Counted from the stretch's first letter, positions 16,535-28,774 are shown. The stretch is 64,000 bases of DNA from Cokeromyces recurvatus (GCF_025118155.1 NW_026251423.1:124001-188000); one strand, 5' to 3'. Made by a program: numbers and translations. Notes: generated from the letters alone by a model not told the origin.

Positions 16535-17675
16535 TTAATCTTCTTTCTCCTCTAATTGATGATAGAAGGGATAATCTGTATAACCAGTAGATTCATGAGT
16601 AAAAAAAAAAATACTTTTGTCATATTTGCTAAGTCCTCAGTTTTGGATAAAGACGTTCAACAAAATCTAGGCTAGCTATAAAAGCACGACCAAAGGCGAT
16701 TAAATTCCAAGTTTTTTTTTTTTTTTTTTTTTTTTTCCTGCAAGATTCATACCATGATCTGGTATTTTCGAAAAATTCACTAGCAAATATAAAGGGGCCC
16801 TTCCAGAGGTCATGACAAAATTGCAAAGAATCTACGACGTTTATTTCATCTATGCGTAGAGTATATTGGATCTAGTTTCAACAAAATGAAGATAAGATAA
16901 ATGAGAATGCCTATTTTAAAGTTGAGATATTAAATAGCCCCAGGTTTCGAAAGGAGTATCATCATGCATATCTTGAAATGACACAACAGGAGAGAATTCG
17001 AATATCACTTTGTTCTTCACCCATTGCAGATGAAGCACTATTTACAATATCCAATGCAAATTTAGCTTTACCTTGAATACTACATCCATACTCATCAGTA
17101 CGTATTATTTTACTAGATGAATTCATAACTTGAGCAATAAGGTAGTCAAAACCAGCATGTATTTCAACATCATCAAATCCTGCCTCAATAGCATTTCAAA
17201 GCTGTCTGACGATAATCTTCAATGACAGCTTTTATTTCGTCAATCTCTAAGGCATAAGGCACTTCATAATCCACACCACCCAAAAGTGCACATTGACCCT
17301 TTATAGGAATAGCTGAAGCAGAGATAATAAGTTCATTTATAGGATTCAATTTTCGAAAATCTGTACGGCCTATAGACCAAAGTTGACAAAAGATAACTGC
17401 CCCTTTATGATGAACAGCCTCTGTCATCTTTTTTCTAAGAGTCGATTTGTTCTTTATTATAGATACTAGAGGCATGTCTGTGGCCTCCTATAGGAGATGA
17501 GATAAAAGTAGCTTCTGTAATCATAAGTTCACCCTATGTTGCACGCCATGTGTAATGTTCAAGCTGTTTTTCAGTAAATACACCATCATATGTAGCACAA
17601 AAACGAAATAAAGGGGGCAAAGGCAACACAATGCTCTAGATTAAGATAACCTATTTTAATGGGAGAAAATAAGAC
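16535..17675 (-). pseudogene. Old Yellow Enzyme (NADH:flavin oxidoreductase) pseudogene
   Basis: Minus-strand translation gives OYE motifs in order but in several frames. Near 17665 there is PIKIGYLNLEHCVAFAPF, then five in-frame stops through the loop and helix that should follow. Next comes an open stretch (17475..17185) with KMTEAVHHKGAVIFCQLWSIGR and the FMN-site region, ended by a one-base insertion in an A-run near 17193. The frame then resumes with FDDVEIHAGFDYLIAQ and GKAKFALDIV. A second shift precedes SFQDMHDDTPFETWGYL, and a poly-A/T tract (16711-16736) breaks NLIAFGRAFIASLDFVERLY. The end, STGYTDYPFYHQLEE, is typical of the family. Loss of the NGY..DQF segment and the many breaks mean no enzyme can be made. 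Confidence 0.9.
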
Positions 17676-18059
17676 GCATTTTTTTTTTGTTAAATACAGT
17701 AATCATTTTAATGGATATTATTACGAATAAGGTTGAAAAAGTTAGAAGGAAATACATTGACAGATAGTCGAATTCAATAGTTCTTATTGACAAACGGATA
17801 AATACAGTCATCTGTCCATTTAAAGCTGGAAGTTTTATCTTTTTTTTTTAAACATCATCTAAATATGTAGTCTGTCCAAGATTAAGTATAAATGTACTAT
17901 TTTTATGTTGAGCTCCTTATAGTCTTTGCTGAATAAACAAGAAGATTAACGGGAAAATATTTTTAATTGTCATTATTGCATCGAAAGCTTTTATTAAGAA
18001 AAAAAAACATACTCATGATCTAACTGTATATCAAATGTAAACTCTTCTTTTTTTTTTTT
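17676..18059. other. Intergenic between OYE pseudogene and AUH-type gene
   Basis: AT-rich, no recognisable reading frame; presumably 3' flank of the hydratase gene and former promoter of the pseudogene. Confidence 0.5.
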
Positions 18060-19293
<1,234 letters not shown>

Positions 19294-19470
19294 ATTCCTT
19301 TTTTTTTCGACTAAGAAAAAGATAAAATAAAAAGAGAAAGAATACTCAAGAAAAAAAAAAAGGGTAGTAGCAAGGCTTTATTTTTTTTTATTTTCTCTCT
19401 CTTCTTACAACCGTGAGAAAAATGTAAATTATATCGGTATTTTAAATATGGTAGTAGTAGTTATTAATGA

Positions 19471-19496
19471 CAGCAGCAGCAGCAGCAGCAGCAGCA
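19471..19496. repeat. CAG trinucleotide repeat in CLYBL 3' UTR
   Basis: Nearly nine uninterrupted CAG units lie just beyond the CLYBL stop codon (19502..19500). In transcript orientation they read CTG within the 3' UTR or the intergenic spacer to the hydratase gene. Confidence 0.85.
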
Positions 19497-19499
19497 AGT

Positions 19500-21059
19500 T
19501 TATTGTTGCTTCCTCTTTTCTGTAATTGTGCTATCTTTCGTGTTTTCAATTTCAGGTATTGTCATATTGCCAGCTATTGCATGTGCAAGTACTTTTTTTG
19601 CCCATTTAACAACAGGCATATCAATCCTAATAATTTATAATTTAGTGTTTCAAATACGATGAAATTATATTATTATGTAATAACTTACATTTTTCCATCT
19701 AAATTAAATGCACCAATTCCCTTTTGTGAATAGTTTTCATATTCATTTAAAATACGGACTGCTCTTTCGAGATCTATAAAAAAAAAAATTTATAAGCCGT
19801 CTTTATATGAATATACATATACATATATATATGTGTGTGTATAAAATTACAATAATACCTTTAGGATCAGGTAAGAAAGCTTTATGAATAATATCAATTT
19901 GATCAGGATGAATGGCTTGTTTACCGGCAAATCCAAAGCCTTTACCCTCTTTACACTCTTCTAAAAGGGCTTCTTTATCTTGATAATCTACACAAACCTT
20001 GATATATATAATAATATTATTAATTTGATATATGATCGTATTATATATATATATATTACCAAATCAATTGCTTGTAAACCATAAGCAGCAGCGGCGTTTA
20101 CTATTAATTGACGTGCAAATAACATTTCTTTTCTAAGCTTTGTACGAGTTAATCCTAAATCTGCACAATAATCTTCTGCAGCAAACTATAAATTAAAATA
20201 AACATGCATAAAAAATAATGTCGCATTATATAAATACACATAATATCAAAATAAGCTTACAATCAAGGCATCTAATCGAGGATCTGCTGTGGCTATTTCT
20301 TTAATATTCATCATACCAAGTGCACTTTCAACTGAAGCAATTAGTTTTATTCGTTCACGTCTACATGTAAAAAGAAAAGAAGATATGTTAAAATATTACA
20401 ATAATAGCAAGTCCTTTTTTTTTCTATCTTTACTGTGATTCAATAGCTACTGAGTCAATCATTCTACTAACAAATTGAATATCTTTTGCACTTTGAACTT
20501 TAGGAATAACGATTGCTTGTAATCTTTTTGAATGAAGCTTATAAATATATAATTCATTAATATAACCTATATACTACAATTGAATATATAAACTTACAAT
20601 AACATTAAGATCGTCTAATTCATGGCCTGAACCTACTGCATTAATTCTTACTGCTTTTTCTGCTTTTCCATGTTCTGACGCCTAAATATACTTTTCTATT
20701 TAGTTGAATAATTATATTAACAATTCTCTTTTTTTTTGTTGTTGTTGTTGTTATTCATATTTATTACCTCTAGAGCATCAATAATCATATGCCTTGCAGT
20801 ACCTTTTTTATTAGAGGACACACTATCTTCAAGGTCGTATACAATACAATCTGCTCCAATTGTAATTGACTTGTGTACTTTTCTTTCATCACTTCCCGGG
20901 ACTTATGACAAGTTTGAAGGATTAAACATCACATAAGGAGAGAAAACCTCTTTTTTTTTTCTTCTTAAAATAAAACTTACCATAAAATAAAGCCCTTCTA
21001 GATCTAACTTCTTTATCTATATATTTAGTAGCTGTTGTATTAAGAGCACGCCATATCAT
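19500..21059 (-). CDS. CLYBL: Citramalyl-CoA lyase / citrate lyase beta-like protein (CLYBL)
   Basis: Nine exons on the minus strand (21059..20981, 20901..20768, 20681..20598, 20537..20434, 20360..20261, 20185..20060, 19997..19859, 19773..19689, 19626..19500) give 325 aa. HpcH/HpaI-citrate lyase beta family marks: RRALFYVPGSDERKV, DCIVYDLEDSVSSNKK, VRINAVGS, AIVIPKVQSAKDI, IASVESALGMMNI (acidic metal ligand in the E of VES), FAAEDYCADLG, GFAGKQAIHPDQIDIIH and AFNLDGKMIDMPVVKWA. The acid pair in VES and AAEDY should bind Mg2+. CLYBL cleaves (S)-citramalyl-CoA to acetyl-CoA and pyruvate in mitochondria and has weaker malate/beta-methylmalate synthase activity; this is family knowledge. Short introns with weak pyrimidine tracts were placed by phase and conservation. 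Tandem with the hydratase gene downstream. Confidence 0.93.
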
Positions 21060-21746
21060 ATTATTATATTTATGGTGAATTCCAGCTATAAGTATATATA
21101 CATAATATGCTAGCTATTAGAAAAAGGGGACCGAAACAAATATATGCATTCATGGCTATTAGTAACATTACAATACCAGAAGATTTTATTGCCACATTCA
21201 TCAATTCTGTGATGCGTAACATTGTAAATGTATATGTTATAAATATGTCTTAACGAGAAAAAAAAAAGGAAAAAGAAAAGAAAAGAAAATATCACAAAAA
21301 ATAACATAATTTTTTTTTCTACGATCGTGACCCCTGTTCGCCTGTATAAGATAAATATGATATATAATAGTTTATCGTCTACATTGTTCTTCGAATATTT
21401 ATTATGCTTTACAAGAAGAAAGAGAAAAAAATAGTTTTTATTATGGTTTAATAAAATGGATTTTTTTTCCCTCTCTTCAAGCCATTTTATTTCGGTTAGA
21501 ATATTTTACATTGAGTGTCTTCTTTCACAGTGATTGATAAAATGCATTAATAAAAAAAATAAAAATAAAAAAAAATAAAATAAAATACACCTTTTCCGGA
21601 AATTATTCATACACTTAAAAAAAAAAAAATTCGTGCACTAAAAAAATAAAAAATCAAGCAGTAAAAAAATAAAATTTCAAGCATTATGTTTTTTTTTTAT
21701 TGGTGCATTTTTTCATTGTACCAAATGTACAAAATGTATTAAGTTT
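21060..21746. other. Intergenic between CLYBL and transposase remnant
   Basis: AT-rich. From 21540 to 21720 the plus strand is dominated by A-tracts separated by short unique words, probably part of the transposon end. No terminal inverted repeat could be fixed by eye. Confidence 0.45.
21632..21686. repeat. Period-23 imperfect tandem repeat at transposase 3' flank
   Basis: Roughly 2.5 copies of a 23-bp unit, core GCAsTAAAAAAATAAAA, just beyond the C-terminal end of the transposase. It may be a subterminal repeat of the element. Confidence 0.5.
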
Positions 21747-23730
21747 TTAAAGTGGTTTACGTTCCAAGCAATCATCAAACTTCCGGATCGAATATCTGCA
21801 GAACTCTCTCAGATCACTTAGAAGCACGCTGTTGCATGTATCCCTTATGTGACTGGTAAGGGTTTCGCTTTCCAAGAGCGGCTCTCTTTTGAGCTTGCTT
21901 TTACAGACGGACCAAAACTGTTCAATTGGGTTCAGTTCAGGAGAGTATGGGGGCAGATACAAGCAAAAGTAACCGTGACTTTCGATATAGTTCTTTATAT
22001 CCTGGTGCTTGTGGATTGGGACATTATCCATAACAAGATAATTCCCTTTAAATTCCTCGTACTGATCCAAGATATCAATAGTATCGACGATGAAGTTGAA
22101 GTAATGGCCTGTAACTGTGCCAACTGAACTGTTTTTTTCTTCTTCCTCCTTTCCAAGCTTTCTTTTCTTGGATGCTGTTACTTTTGGTGTTCTAACATTT
22201 ACGTTTACAACTCGATAAGGAGAAATAGCGCCCAAAATAGTTGTCATTTTGGCCTTGGTTTTTGGTGTCTTAACAATAGCGCGATTGCCGATGTTTTGAG
22301 TTCAAAAGATAAGGAAAGAGAAAAAAAAGAAAAGACAAGTCTGTGAAAACTCGGTATAGTTTATTGAAGAAAAAACAATACAAAAATTGTACAAGAAGAA
22401 AATAATATGGAGAAATGACGAGGGCTATTTATATGTTTTGCAAGATAAGTGATATTAATAGGAGTGTGATTTAGATAAGTGAATACTGCTATAATAAAGC
22501 CTTTATGCACAAATATTGTCTCCGAATAATTCTGCATGCAGTATGCATATTTCTGCCTGAGCTGTTGCTGTTATTAAAAATATACCCGATTATTATTTCT
22601 GGGATTAGCAACGTGTTAATATTAATTCACAGTGAATATTCCCTCTATAACAATATTCAACATTATGGATGTATATATAATATGTATGACTTGTATAAAT
22701 AATTATGTAATTGAATATAACAGTCATAAACCTATTGAATTCTTATTATTACACAATACAATGTATATAATTATTTATAATGCTCGAATACTCTAATAAT
22801 AACTGTTATTAAAACTGAATGTAGAATGAATATTATGCTGTGAAGTACAATGCACTAGTTTTATTTGAATAACCTCTTTATTATATAATAAATGATGGTT
22901 TATTTCTGTTAACTTAGTTGTAAATACGACTACAATCATAACAGCCGACACAAGACCAAGAAAAAGAGCATTTCATATTGATATGAAATCCTGCTTCGTC
23001 AATAAAAATACAGTTGTATTGATCATTAATATCAGTATTATCCAACAGATTTTTAACCCAATTCTATCTCTCCTCAATCTTTTTAGGGCTGTTTCTATCT
23101 TCAGGATAGAAATAAGATTTCTTACAGCTTATTCTGTACTTTTCCTTTACAAAAATATAGAAGGCAGATTTTTTTTTATCTCAAGTTCTTCAAAGTCCCT
23201 GGTTAATCTATCCCTCATTTGATCCAAGGTCATGCCTGAATCATCCTCATCAACCAAATTGATAAGGTACTCGTGATGGGCATCGTTCAAGATAGGAGGC
23301 TTTCCCACAGACCTTCCGCTTCCAAGTTTCCTTTTGTAGACAAGTTCCTCTGGATCCTCAAGACTATTTTTGTACCATGAAGCAGCTGTGCTAGCAGAAA
23401 TACCTATTTGTTTAGCTGCCCCACGAACGGACATACCCTTCTCACCCACGAGAAAGAAGAAATAGTCTATTTTTTCCTTTCTGTAGTTTCGATACGTTTT
23501 CTTGTTGTTTTCAGACTCTTCCTTTACTAACCTTTTTCTTTCTCTTTTGATACAACTTTGTTAGCCTTTTGAGTTATCTCGGGAGGCTTTAAATCCAAAT
23601 ATTCCCCATAACTTGTAACATTTGCAATAGGATAATCAGGACCGTCGACCTCCATCTGAAGTACTTTAACTTCATTTCCTTCCTCATTGAATGATTTGCC
23701 TTTTCCATCTTCATGTATAAATTGATCCAT
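21747..23730 (-). pseudogene. DDE transposase (IS630/Tc1-mariner superfamily), broken and split by an LTR
   Basis: Minus-strand remnant of a DNA-transposon transposase in two blocks, 23730..22949 and 22286..21747, separated by a 652-bp insertion. Order: an N-terminal extension from MDQFIHEDGKG; a helix-turn-helix (GMSVRGAAKQIGISASTAAS); KPPILNDAHHEYL; FYPEDRNSPK; then the catalytic core with D in CIFIDEAGFHINMK, D in YLVMDNVPIHKH, and E in PPYSPELNPIEQFW, with 34 residues between second D and E. Decay: a one-base frameshift near 23535, another at a T9 run (23169-23177), and a TAG stop at 23066..23064. The C-terminal half after the insertion is open. It cannot encode an active protein as it stands. 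Confidence 0.88.
22292..22943. mobile_element. Solo LTR of an LTR retrotransposon inside the transposase
   Basis: 652 bp starting TGTTTTGAG and ending AATCATAACA, so TGTT..AACA termini, flanked by identical 5-bp copies GCCGA (22287-22291 and 22944-22948). Removing the insertion and one copy rejoins the transposase frame exactly (SWSCVGNRAIVKT). It carries no coding capacity. Orientation is not certain; the plus strand has AATAAA at about 22495 and a TATA-like CTATTTATATG near 22430. Confidence 0.88.
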
Positions 23731-23866
23731 TTTAATTCAAAATAAAAATGTGATATTTCTTTTAAAATATCAAATAAAAAACATTAGAAAAAAAAATAAT
23801 ATTACGACAAAAAGAGTCAACGAGAGCGAACAATAGTTCTAAAGTCAATTATTTTATTTATGAATT

Positions 23867-24215
23867 TAAATTGATGGGGTATTTATAAGAATTGTTAAAG
23901 AGGTTTGAGGATAAGATGTGAATCAGAAAAGTGTTAGTTAACGACCGAATAATATATGTTGTAGATAATGAAGTGTTAGAAGCTTTTAATATTATTTGAT
24001 GAAGTGGATCAAGAGAGTTTTTTTCAGGAGAATCTAGACATAATTCCTTGAATAATTTTCTGATCCGCATGTTTATTATAAGTCAGCTCATGACACTTGG
24101 CCTAGGATCTTCAAAATCTTTGCTCCCAGAAGGATCTAAAAGTATATAGTAAGACATATGATATACAGCTATACATCAATCTAAATACTTTACCAGATTT
24201 TCTTTTTGGAGGCAT
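23867..24215 (-). other. Possible small or degenerate gene fragment
   Basis: A minus-strand start MPPKRKS at 24215 could splice (GTAAAG..TTTTAG) to DPSGSKDFEDPRPSVMS, then stop. A second open frame, starting at 24070 (RKLFKELCLDSPEKNSLDP..), follows a few bases later in the same direction. No family recognised; it may be a short gene, or residue of a mobile element given its position between two insertions. Confidence 0.2.
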
Positions 24216-24287
24216 TTCTGTACACTTGAACTGAATTAACAAAAAAATATTTTTTATATCTTATTCGAAATAATAAAGAAAAATTGG

Positions 24288-24593
24288 TGTCACGATCAGA
24301 GTCGCCGACTCTCGACCAATAATTGATGGGTATCAGCATAAATGACTAAAATAGGAGAAAGGGGATGTCACTTAGGTTTTCATTCTGTAGGATCGGTAGA
24401 TAAAAAAGTTATAAGAAAAAACAAAAACAGTGGGTTAATCTAGATGCTTGTGTGAGTGTTTATTCAATGTAAACTGACTGAAGAACTTTATTGATCCAAG
24501 ATGATCTCCTTTTACATACATTTATCGTTATTTGTTACTTGTATGAATATAATCATATGAAATTGTCAGTTTTCTGATCCACATTGGTACCTG
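24288..24593. mobile_element. Second solo-LTR-like insertion
   Basis: 306 bp with TGT..ACA ends. The termini are imperfect inverted repeats (TGTCACGATCAGA against TCTGATCCACA read inversely). It is flanked by TTGG on both sides (24284-24287 and 24594-24597; ATTGG if the terminal A is counted with the duplication). The right flank TTGGTACC could alternatively be a tRNA primer-binding site, which would make this a 5' LTR with lost internal region. No reading frame inside. Confidence 0.6.
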
Positions 24594-25442
24594 CACTACA
24601 TACGGAGCCCAATATTACAGAGTATAAATAATGATTGTAACCAAGACCTGGTGGCTCTAGGTCTTTCTTTCTTACGAATAATGAAGACCCTACATTCTAC
24701 GTATCCTAATCACTTTACTTGGATTTATTATTTCAAAAACGATAGTTCACTCACTCCACCAAACTCACAGAAATACTCCTTATTGTCCTAAGTAGTTCGA
24801 ATCTGGGATATTCTCCATGAGGATTGTTCGTTCCGGGATCATTTAAGTTAGGTGAATCATATCCTAATCTGGATGATTATCTTAGTAGTTTGATAGTCTA
24901 TTGGTGGCCTTTCTTGTTAAATGGAACAAGATTATCGCTTCTTGTTTATACATTCGCCCAAAAACTAAGCGTGTCTCAATATATCCCACTTTCATGTTGA
25001 TGTCCCACTTTTGTATCTGTGTCCCATTTTCGCATTGGTGTCCCTATCCAATTTTGAAACGACCAAATTTTTTCGCATTGGCCCAACCTAGTTTCTTCGA
25101 CTGTAATAAGTATAGAAAGCATCATGTCATAAGAAGAGTACAATAAGTGAAAAAAGAAAAACAAAATAGCATGGTTAACCACTTTATCAGTGCTTTCTGA
25201 CTGATAATACGTCGAATAATAGAAAAGTTTAAGCATTTTAGTTATTATATTATATTAATCTATGTAGAAGAAGGATTTTTTTTTTTTTTTAGTCAAGCAT
25301 TATTCTACTTTTCTATCTTGAATTTATTAAGATAGAAACAGATACGTACATAAATGAAGATTATTATTATATTTATTAATGTACAAATATGAGAGATTCT
25401 TTCTTGTTTTTCTTTTCCTATTAATGTCTTATAGTATGCAAT
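24594..25442. other. Non-coding region with minisatellite, 3' of MnmE gene
   Basis: No gene recognised. It holds the period-19 repeat described separately and unusually balanced base composition at 24640-25090 compared with flanking AT-rich DNA, consistent with mobile-element remains. Confidence 0.45.
24983..25050. repeat. Period-19 imperfect tandem repeat
   Basis: Three and a half units of 19 bp beginning rTCCCACTTT (24983, 25002, 25021, 25040), each ending in a GAT/TGT/GGT triplet. Confidence 0.75.
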
Positions 25443-27264
25443 TTACTTTCCTATACAAAATTGTCCAAATAAAGCATCTAGTACATTTTCAACATCAATC
25501 TTTCCGGTAATTCTACCCAATGCATTTGCTGCTTGCCTTAACTCTTCTGCCGACAAGACAATTTCTTCATTTGACATATCTAATAATACTATATAAGAAA
25601 TAGTAATCTTATATATTAATTTATCTTTTTTTACTTAAAAATGACTCTAAGTATTGAATACAGTCTTCTAAATGTTCTCTATGTCGGGCTTGTGTTATTA
25701 AAGCAGGATTTGCAATAGATGAATCAAACCTATATTAGAAAATAAATTTATAAATAAATAAATAAAAAAAATAAAAATAAAAACTATCTTTACTTGTCTT
25801 TTATAATATTAATTAATTGATTTAAAAAGAGATCAACTCCTTTTCCCGTTGTACAACTCATAGTCCAAATATGTTTGATTCCAATTTCTTTCTTTATCAT
25901 TGATATGAGTTTATCGATATCCTCTTTACTGTAAGATGACACTGTATCTTCCTTATTCAAGATTAAATAAGTATCCTTATCTATAATATCACGAACGATA
26001 GGATCAATTGTAGCTATATCATTTAGTGGTAATAAACAAATCTTTAAATCTGATAATAATATTCTTTATATACATACATATATTAGTCCATCATATACTC
26101 AATAATCAACTCCCTCCCTCTCTCTCTCTCTCTCTCTCTTTTCTCGGTTTTACCTAGCTTTTGCTCGTTTAATTCCTTCTATTTCAATTATATCATTTGA
26201 TTCTCTTAATCCAGCCGTATCACATACAATAACAGGATATCCTCCCAAGTCTAACTTGACCTCTACAACATCTCGTGTTGTACCAGGTATAGAAGACACA
26301 ATCGCTGCTTCTCTTTTTGCTAATCGGTTTAATAATGTGCTTTTTCCTGCATTGGGTGGCCCTACAATAGCCACTTGTATCCCACTTCGAATCATTTCAC
26401 CTACATGACTATCGTTTAAATGTGTAGAGATAGAAGTATAGAGTTGCTTAACATCTTTTATAACCTCTTCCATCACACCTTCTTCTATATGTTCATCTTC
26501 TCCAAAGTCAATTACTGCTTCTGTTCTGGCCATACATTCAATAATTTTGTGACGCCATTCATCATATCGTTTACGTAACCCTCCTTCAGCTTGTTGTAAG
26601 GCTAAACGGTGTTGAATCTCTGTCTCTGCATTCAATAGATCGGCTAATCCCTCTAGTTCTGTAAGATCTAATTTGTCATTATCGAATGCCCTTATAAAAC
26701 CTTGAGATCGTTTGTAAAATTATATATATATATAGATATTATTTATTACCTTCTTGAAAATTCTCCTTGTTCAGCCATCCGAAAATCGGGTATTGCACGT
26801 AAAGCATTCAAGACACTTTTGACAACTGCGTTACCACCATGAATTTGAAACTCAACAGAGTCTTCACCTGTGAAACTATGAGGTCCTGGAAACCAGAGAA
26901 CAAGACCTCGATCTAAAACTTGACCTGTGTGAGGATGTCGAATTCGTCTAAAATAAGCTTTACGGGCATCCATTAGGCCACTCTTGATCAATGTCATTTT
27001 TTCAACTGCCTATGGAAAAAAAAAAGAGAGAGAGAGAGAGAGAAAGAAACATAATAAAGTTAAGGAACTCTATATCTATTTTATTTTATTTTATTTATTA
27101 CATGCCTCCAAAGCATTTCGACCTGAAATTCGAATGACTGCTACACCCGCCTTACCAGGTGCAGAAGAGAGTGCATATATTGTCTGCGGCCTAGCAACTG
27201 TATAGAAACGACAAGCTTGTTTTAACTTTAGTTGTAATGGTGATTTAAAAAGTTGGAATAACAT
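25443..27264 (-). CDS. MSS1: Mitochondrial tRNA modification GTPase MnmE/TrmE (Mss1/GTPBP3)
   Basis: Six exons (27264..27102, 27005..26750, 26690..26154, 26063..25794, 25729..25635, 25588..25443) give 488 aa, the family length. A short presequence precedes [21 protein letters not shown], the start of the formyl-THF-binding N-domain. The G domain is nested in the helical domain: G1 GPPNAGKST (residues 250-258), G2 PGTTRD, G3 DTAGL (297), G4 NKED. The protein ends with the diagnostic FCIGK, whose Cys is required in the family. With Mto1/MnmG it installs the 5-taurino- or carboxymethylaminomethyl group on wobble U34 of mitochondrial tRNAs. The exon-1 acceptor (GGCAG) was chosen since other AGs give a stop. 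Divergent from the EngB-type gene. Confidence 0.95.
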
Positions 27265-27452
27265 TTTAAAGACTTAAATTAATAGAGGACGATGATAATG
27301 ATGATGATGATGATGATAGAATTTCCTTTTTTTTTTTTTTTTTTTTTTTTTTCTTTTGCTGGTATTAAAATAGTTGTAAAAAGGGGAAGAAAGAGCCCCG
27401 GATAATCAACTCTTTATTATTATTATTATTATTATTTTCTTTTATATCAACG
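27265..27452. promoter_or_regulatory. 188-bp bidirectional promoter of MnmE and EngB-type GTPases
   Basis: Spacer between two divergent ATGs. It contains a GAT run (27289-27316), a T-run of about 25 (27328-27352) and a TTA run (27413-27436). No TATA box is clear. Confidence 0.5.
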
Positions 27453-28672
27453 ATGCAAAGATATAGATTACTAAACTCCTTTTTAAAACAAGAAAGGCTA
27501 TTAGAAAGAAATAAGTTATCAATACGAGCATTTTCTTCATTAGCTACAAAAAACAATTGCAATCTCACTCAAAATGATAATACTTCACAATTATCTAATC
27601 GACAGAGATTTAAACAAATCCAACCACCCGCAAGTCTCTATGAAAAACTTGAAAGGCTTGGATTTAATAAATTACCGAAAACACAAAGATATGGAGGTTT
27701 AAATAAAGAAATAGCAAAAAGGAGACGGCAAATACATGAACCCCACTATTCTGTAAATTGAAAAAAAAAAATATATATATATATGTATACATATATACAC
27801 TATATACATATATATATACACTCTATTTTACTTCAACGATATTCTTATTTTGTTTAAAAAAAAAAGCTTCCTTTACTCTCTTTTTATGCAGGAGCAAAAC
27901 AAGCAAGTTCATTTCCAGAAGAAACACTAGATGAAATAGCTTTTGTAGGTAGATCTAATGTTGGAAAATCAAGTTTAATTAATAGTTTGGCAGAAACAAC
28001 CGTTGTCAGAACATCAGATAAGCCAGGATTAACTCAACAAATTAATTTTTTTAATGTTGGAAGACTGTTTTTTATGGTTGATATGCCTGGATATGGGTTT
28101 GCATTTGTAGATGAAGAAGAAAGACGACAATGGAGAGAATTGGTAAATTTTATATGTATTTATTCATAGAAAGGGTGCAACTTAATTCTATTATTATTAT
28201 TACCAGATGGAAACTTATTTTTCAAAAAGAAAGACTTTAAAGAGGATTTTTGTTGTACTTGATGCAAGACATGGGGTAAAAGTAATAGATACCGAGTTTT
28301 TTGAAATGTTAAACAGGTAGAAACTGCAGATCTTTTATTTTATATACAAACTAACTAACTAATAATATTAGACAAAATATCAAATTTCAAGTCGTATTAA
28401 CAAAGTCAGATTTAATGATACTGCCCAATTTAGCAAGACGAGTTATCACAGTACAAAATGATATAAAGCGTTATCATAATGCAATTCAGGATGTCATCAT
28501 TGTCAGTTCAAAAAGATACTCTGGTATTAATCAATTTAGAAAAGAAATTTTATTTTTAATGGGACATTTGGAGACAAAGGAGTATTATGAAGACATTGAA
28601 ACGAAGAAAAAAGAAGAAAAAAGGAAAAGCAACAAAAAGAAATTAATTAAAAAACAAATGAAGTCTAAATAA
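27453..28672 (+). CDS. EngB/YsxC-type GTPase (GTPBP8-like), probably mitochondrial
   Basis: Four exons (27453..27752, 27867..28142, 28207..28316, 28372..28672) give 328 aa. The first 40 residues are basic and serine-rich (RYRLLNSFLKQERLLERNKL), a likely mitochondrial leader. GTPase motifs: G1 GRSNVGKSS (128-136), switch region RTSDKPGLTQQINFF with the conserved T, G3 DMPGYGF, G4 TKSD, and SSKR as G5. These are characteristic of the EngB family, which aids large-subunit assembly in bacteria and mitoribosomes. A lysine-rich tail closes the protein. The second exon was started at CTTCCT (27867), since the nearer TTATGCAG acceptor breaks the frame; it yields FYAGAKQ, which fits the family. Confidence 0.9.
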
Positions 28673-28774
28673 AATATTAAATTAGAGAAAGAGAAGATCT
28701 ATAGAATAGATAGTTTTTATTATTATTATTATTACTATTTCTTGTATAATAAATAACGACGACTAGAATTCATG

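Noticed and set aside
21632..21686. CRISPR-like short repeats
   Set aside because: Only two to three imperfect A-rich units without unique spacers, in a fungal genome.
24800..24820. tRNA T-loop-like word GTTCGAATC
   Set aside because: The flanks do not form a T stem and no acceptor or anticodon arm is present.
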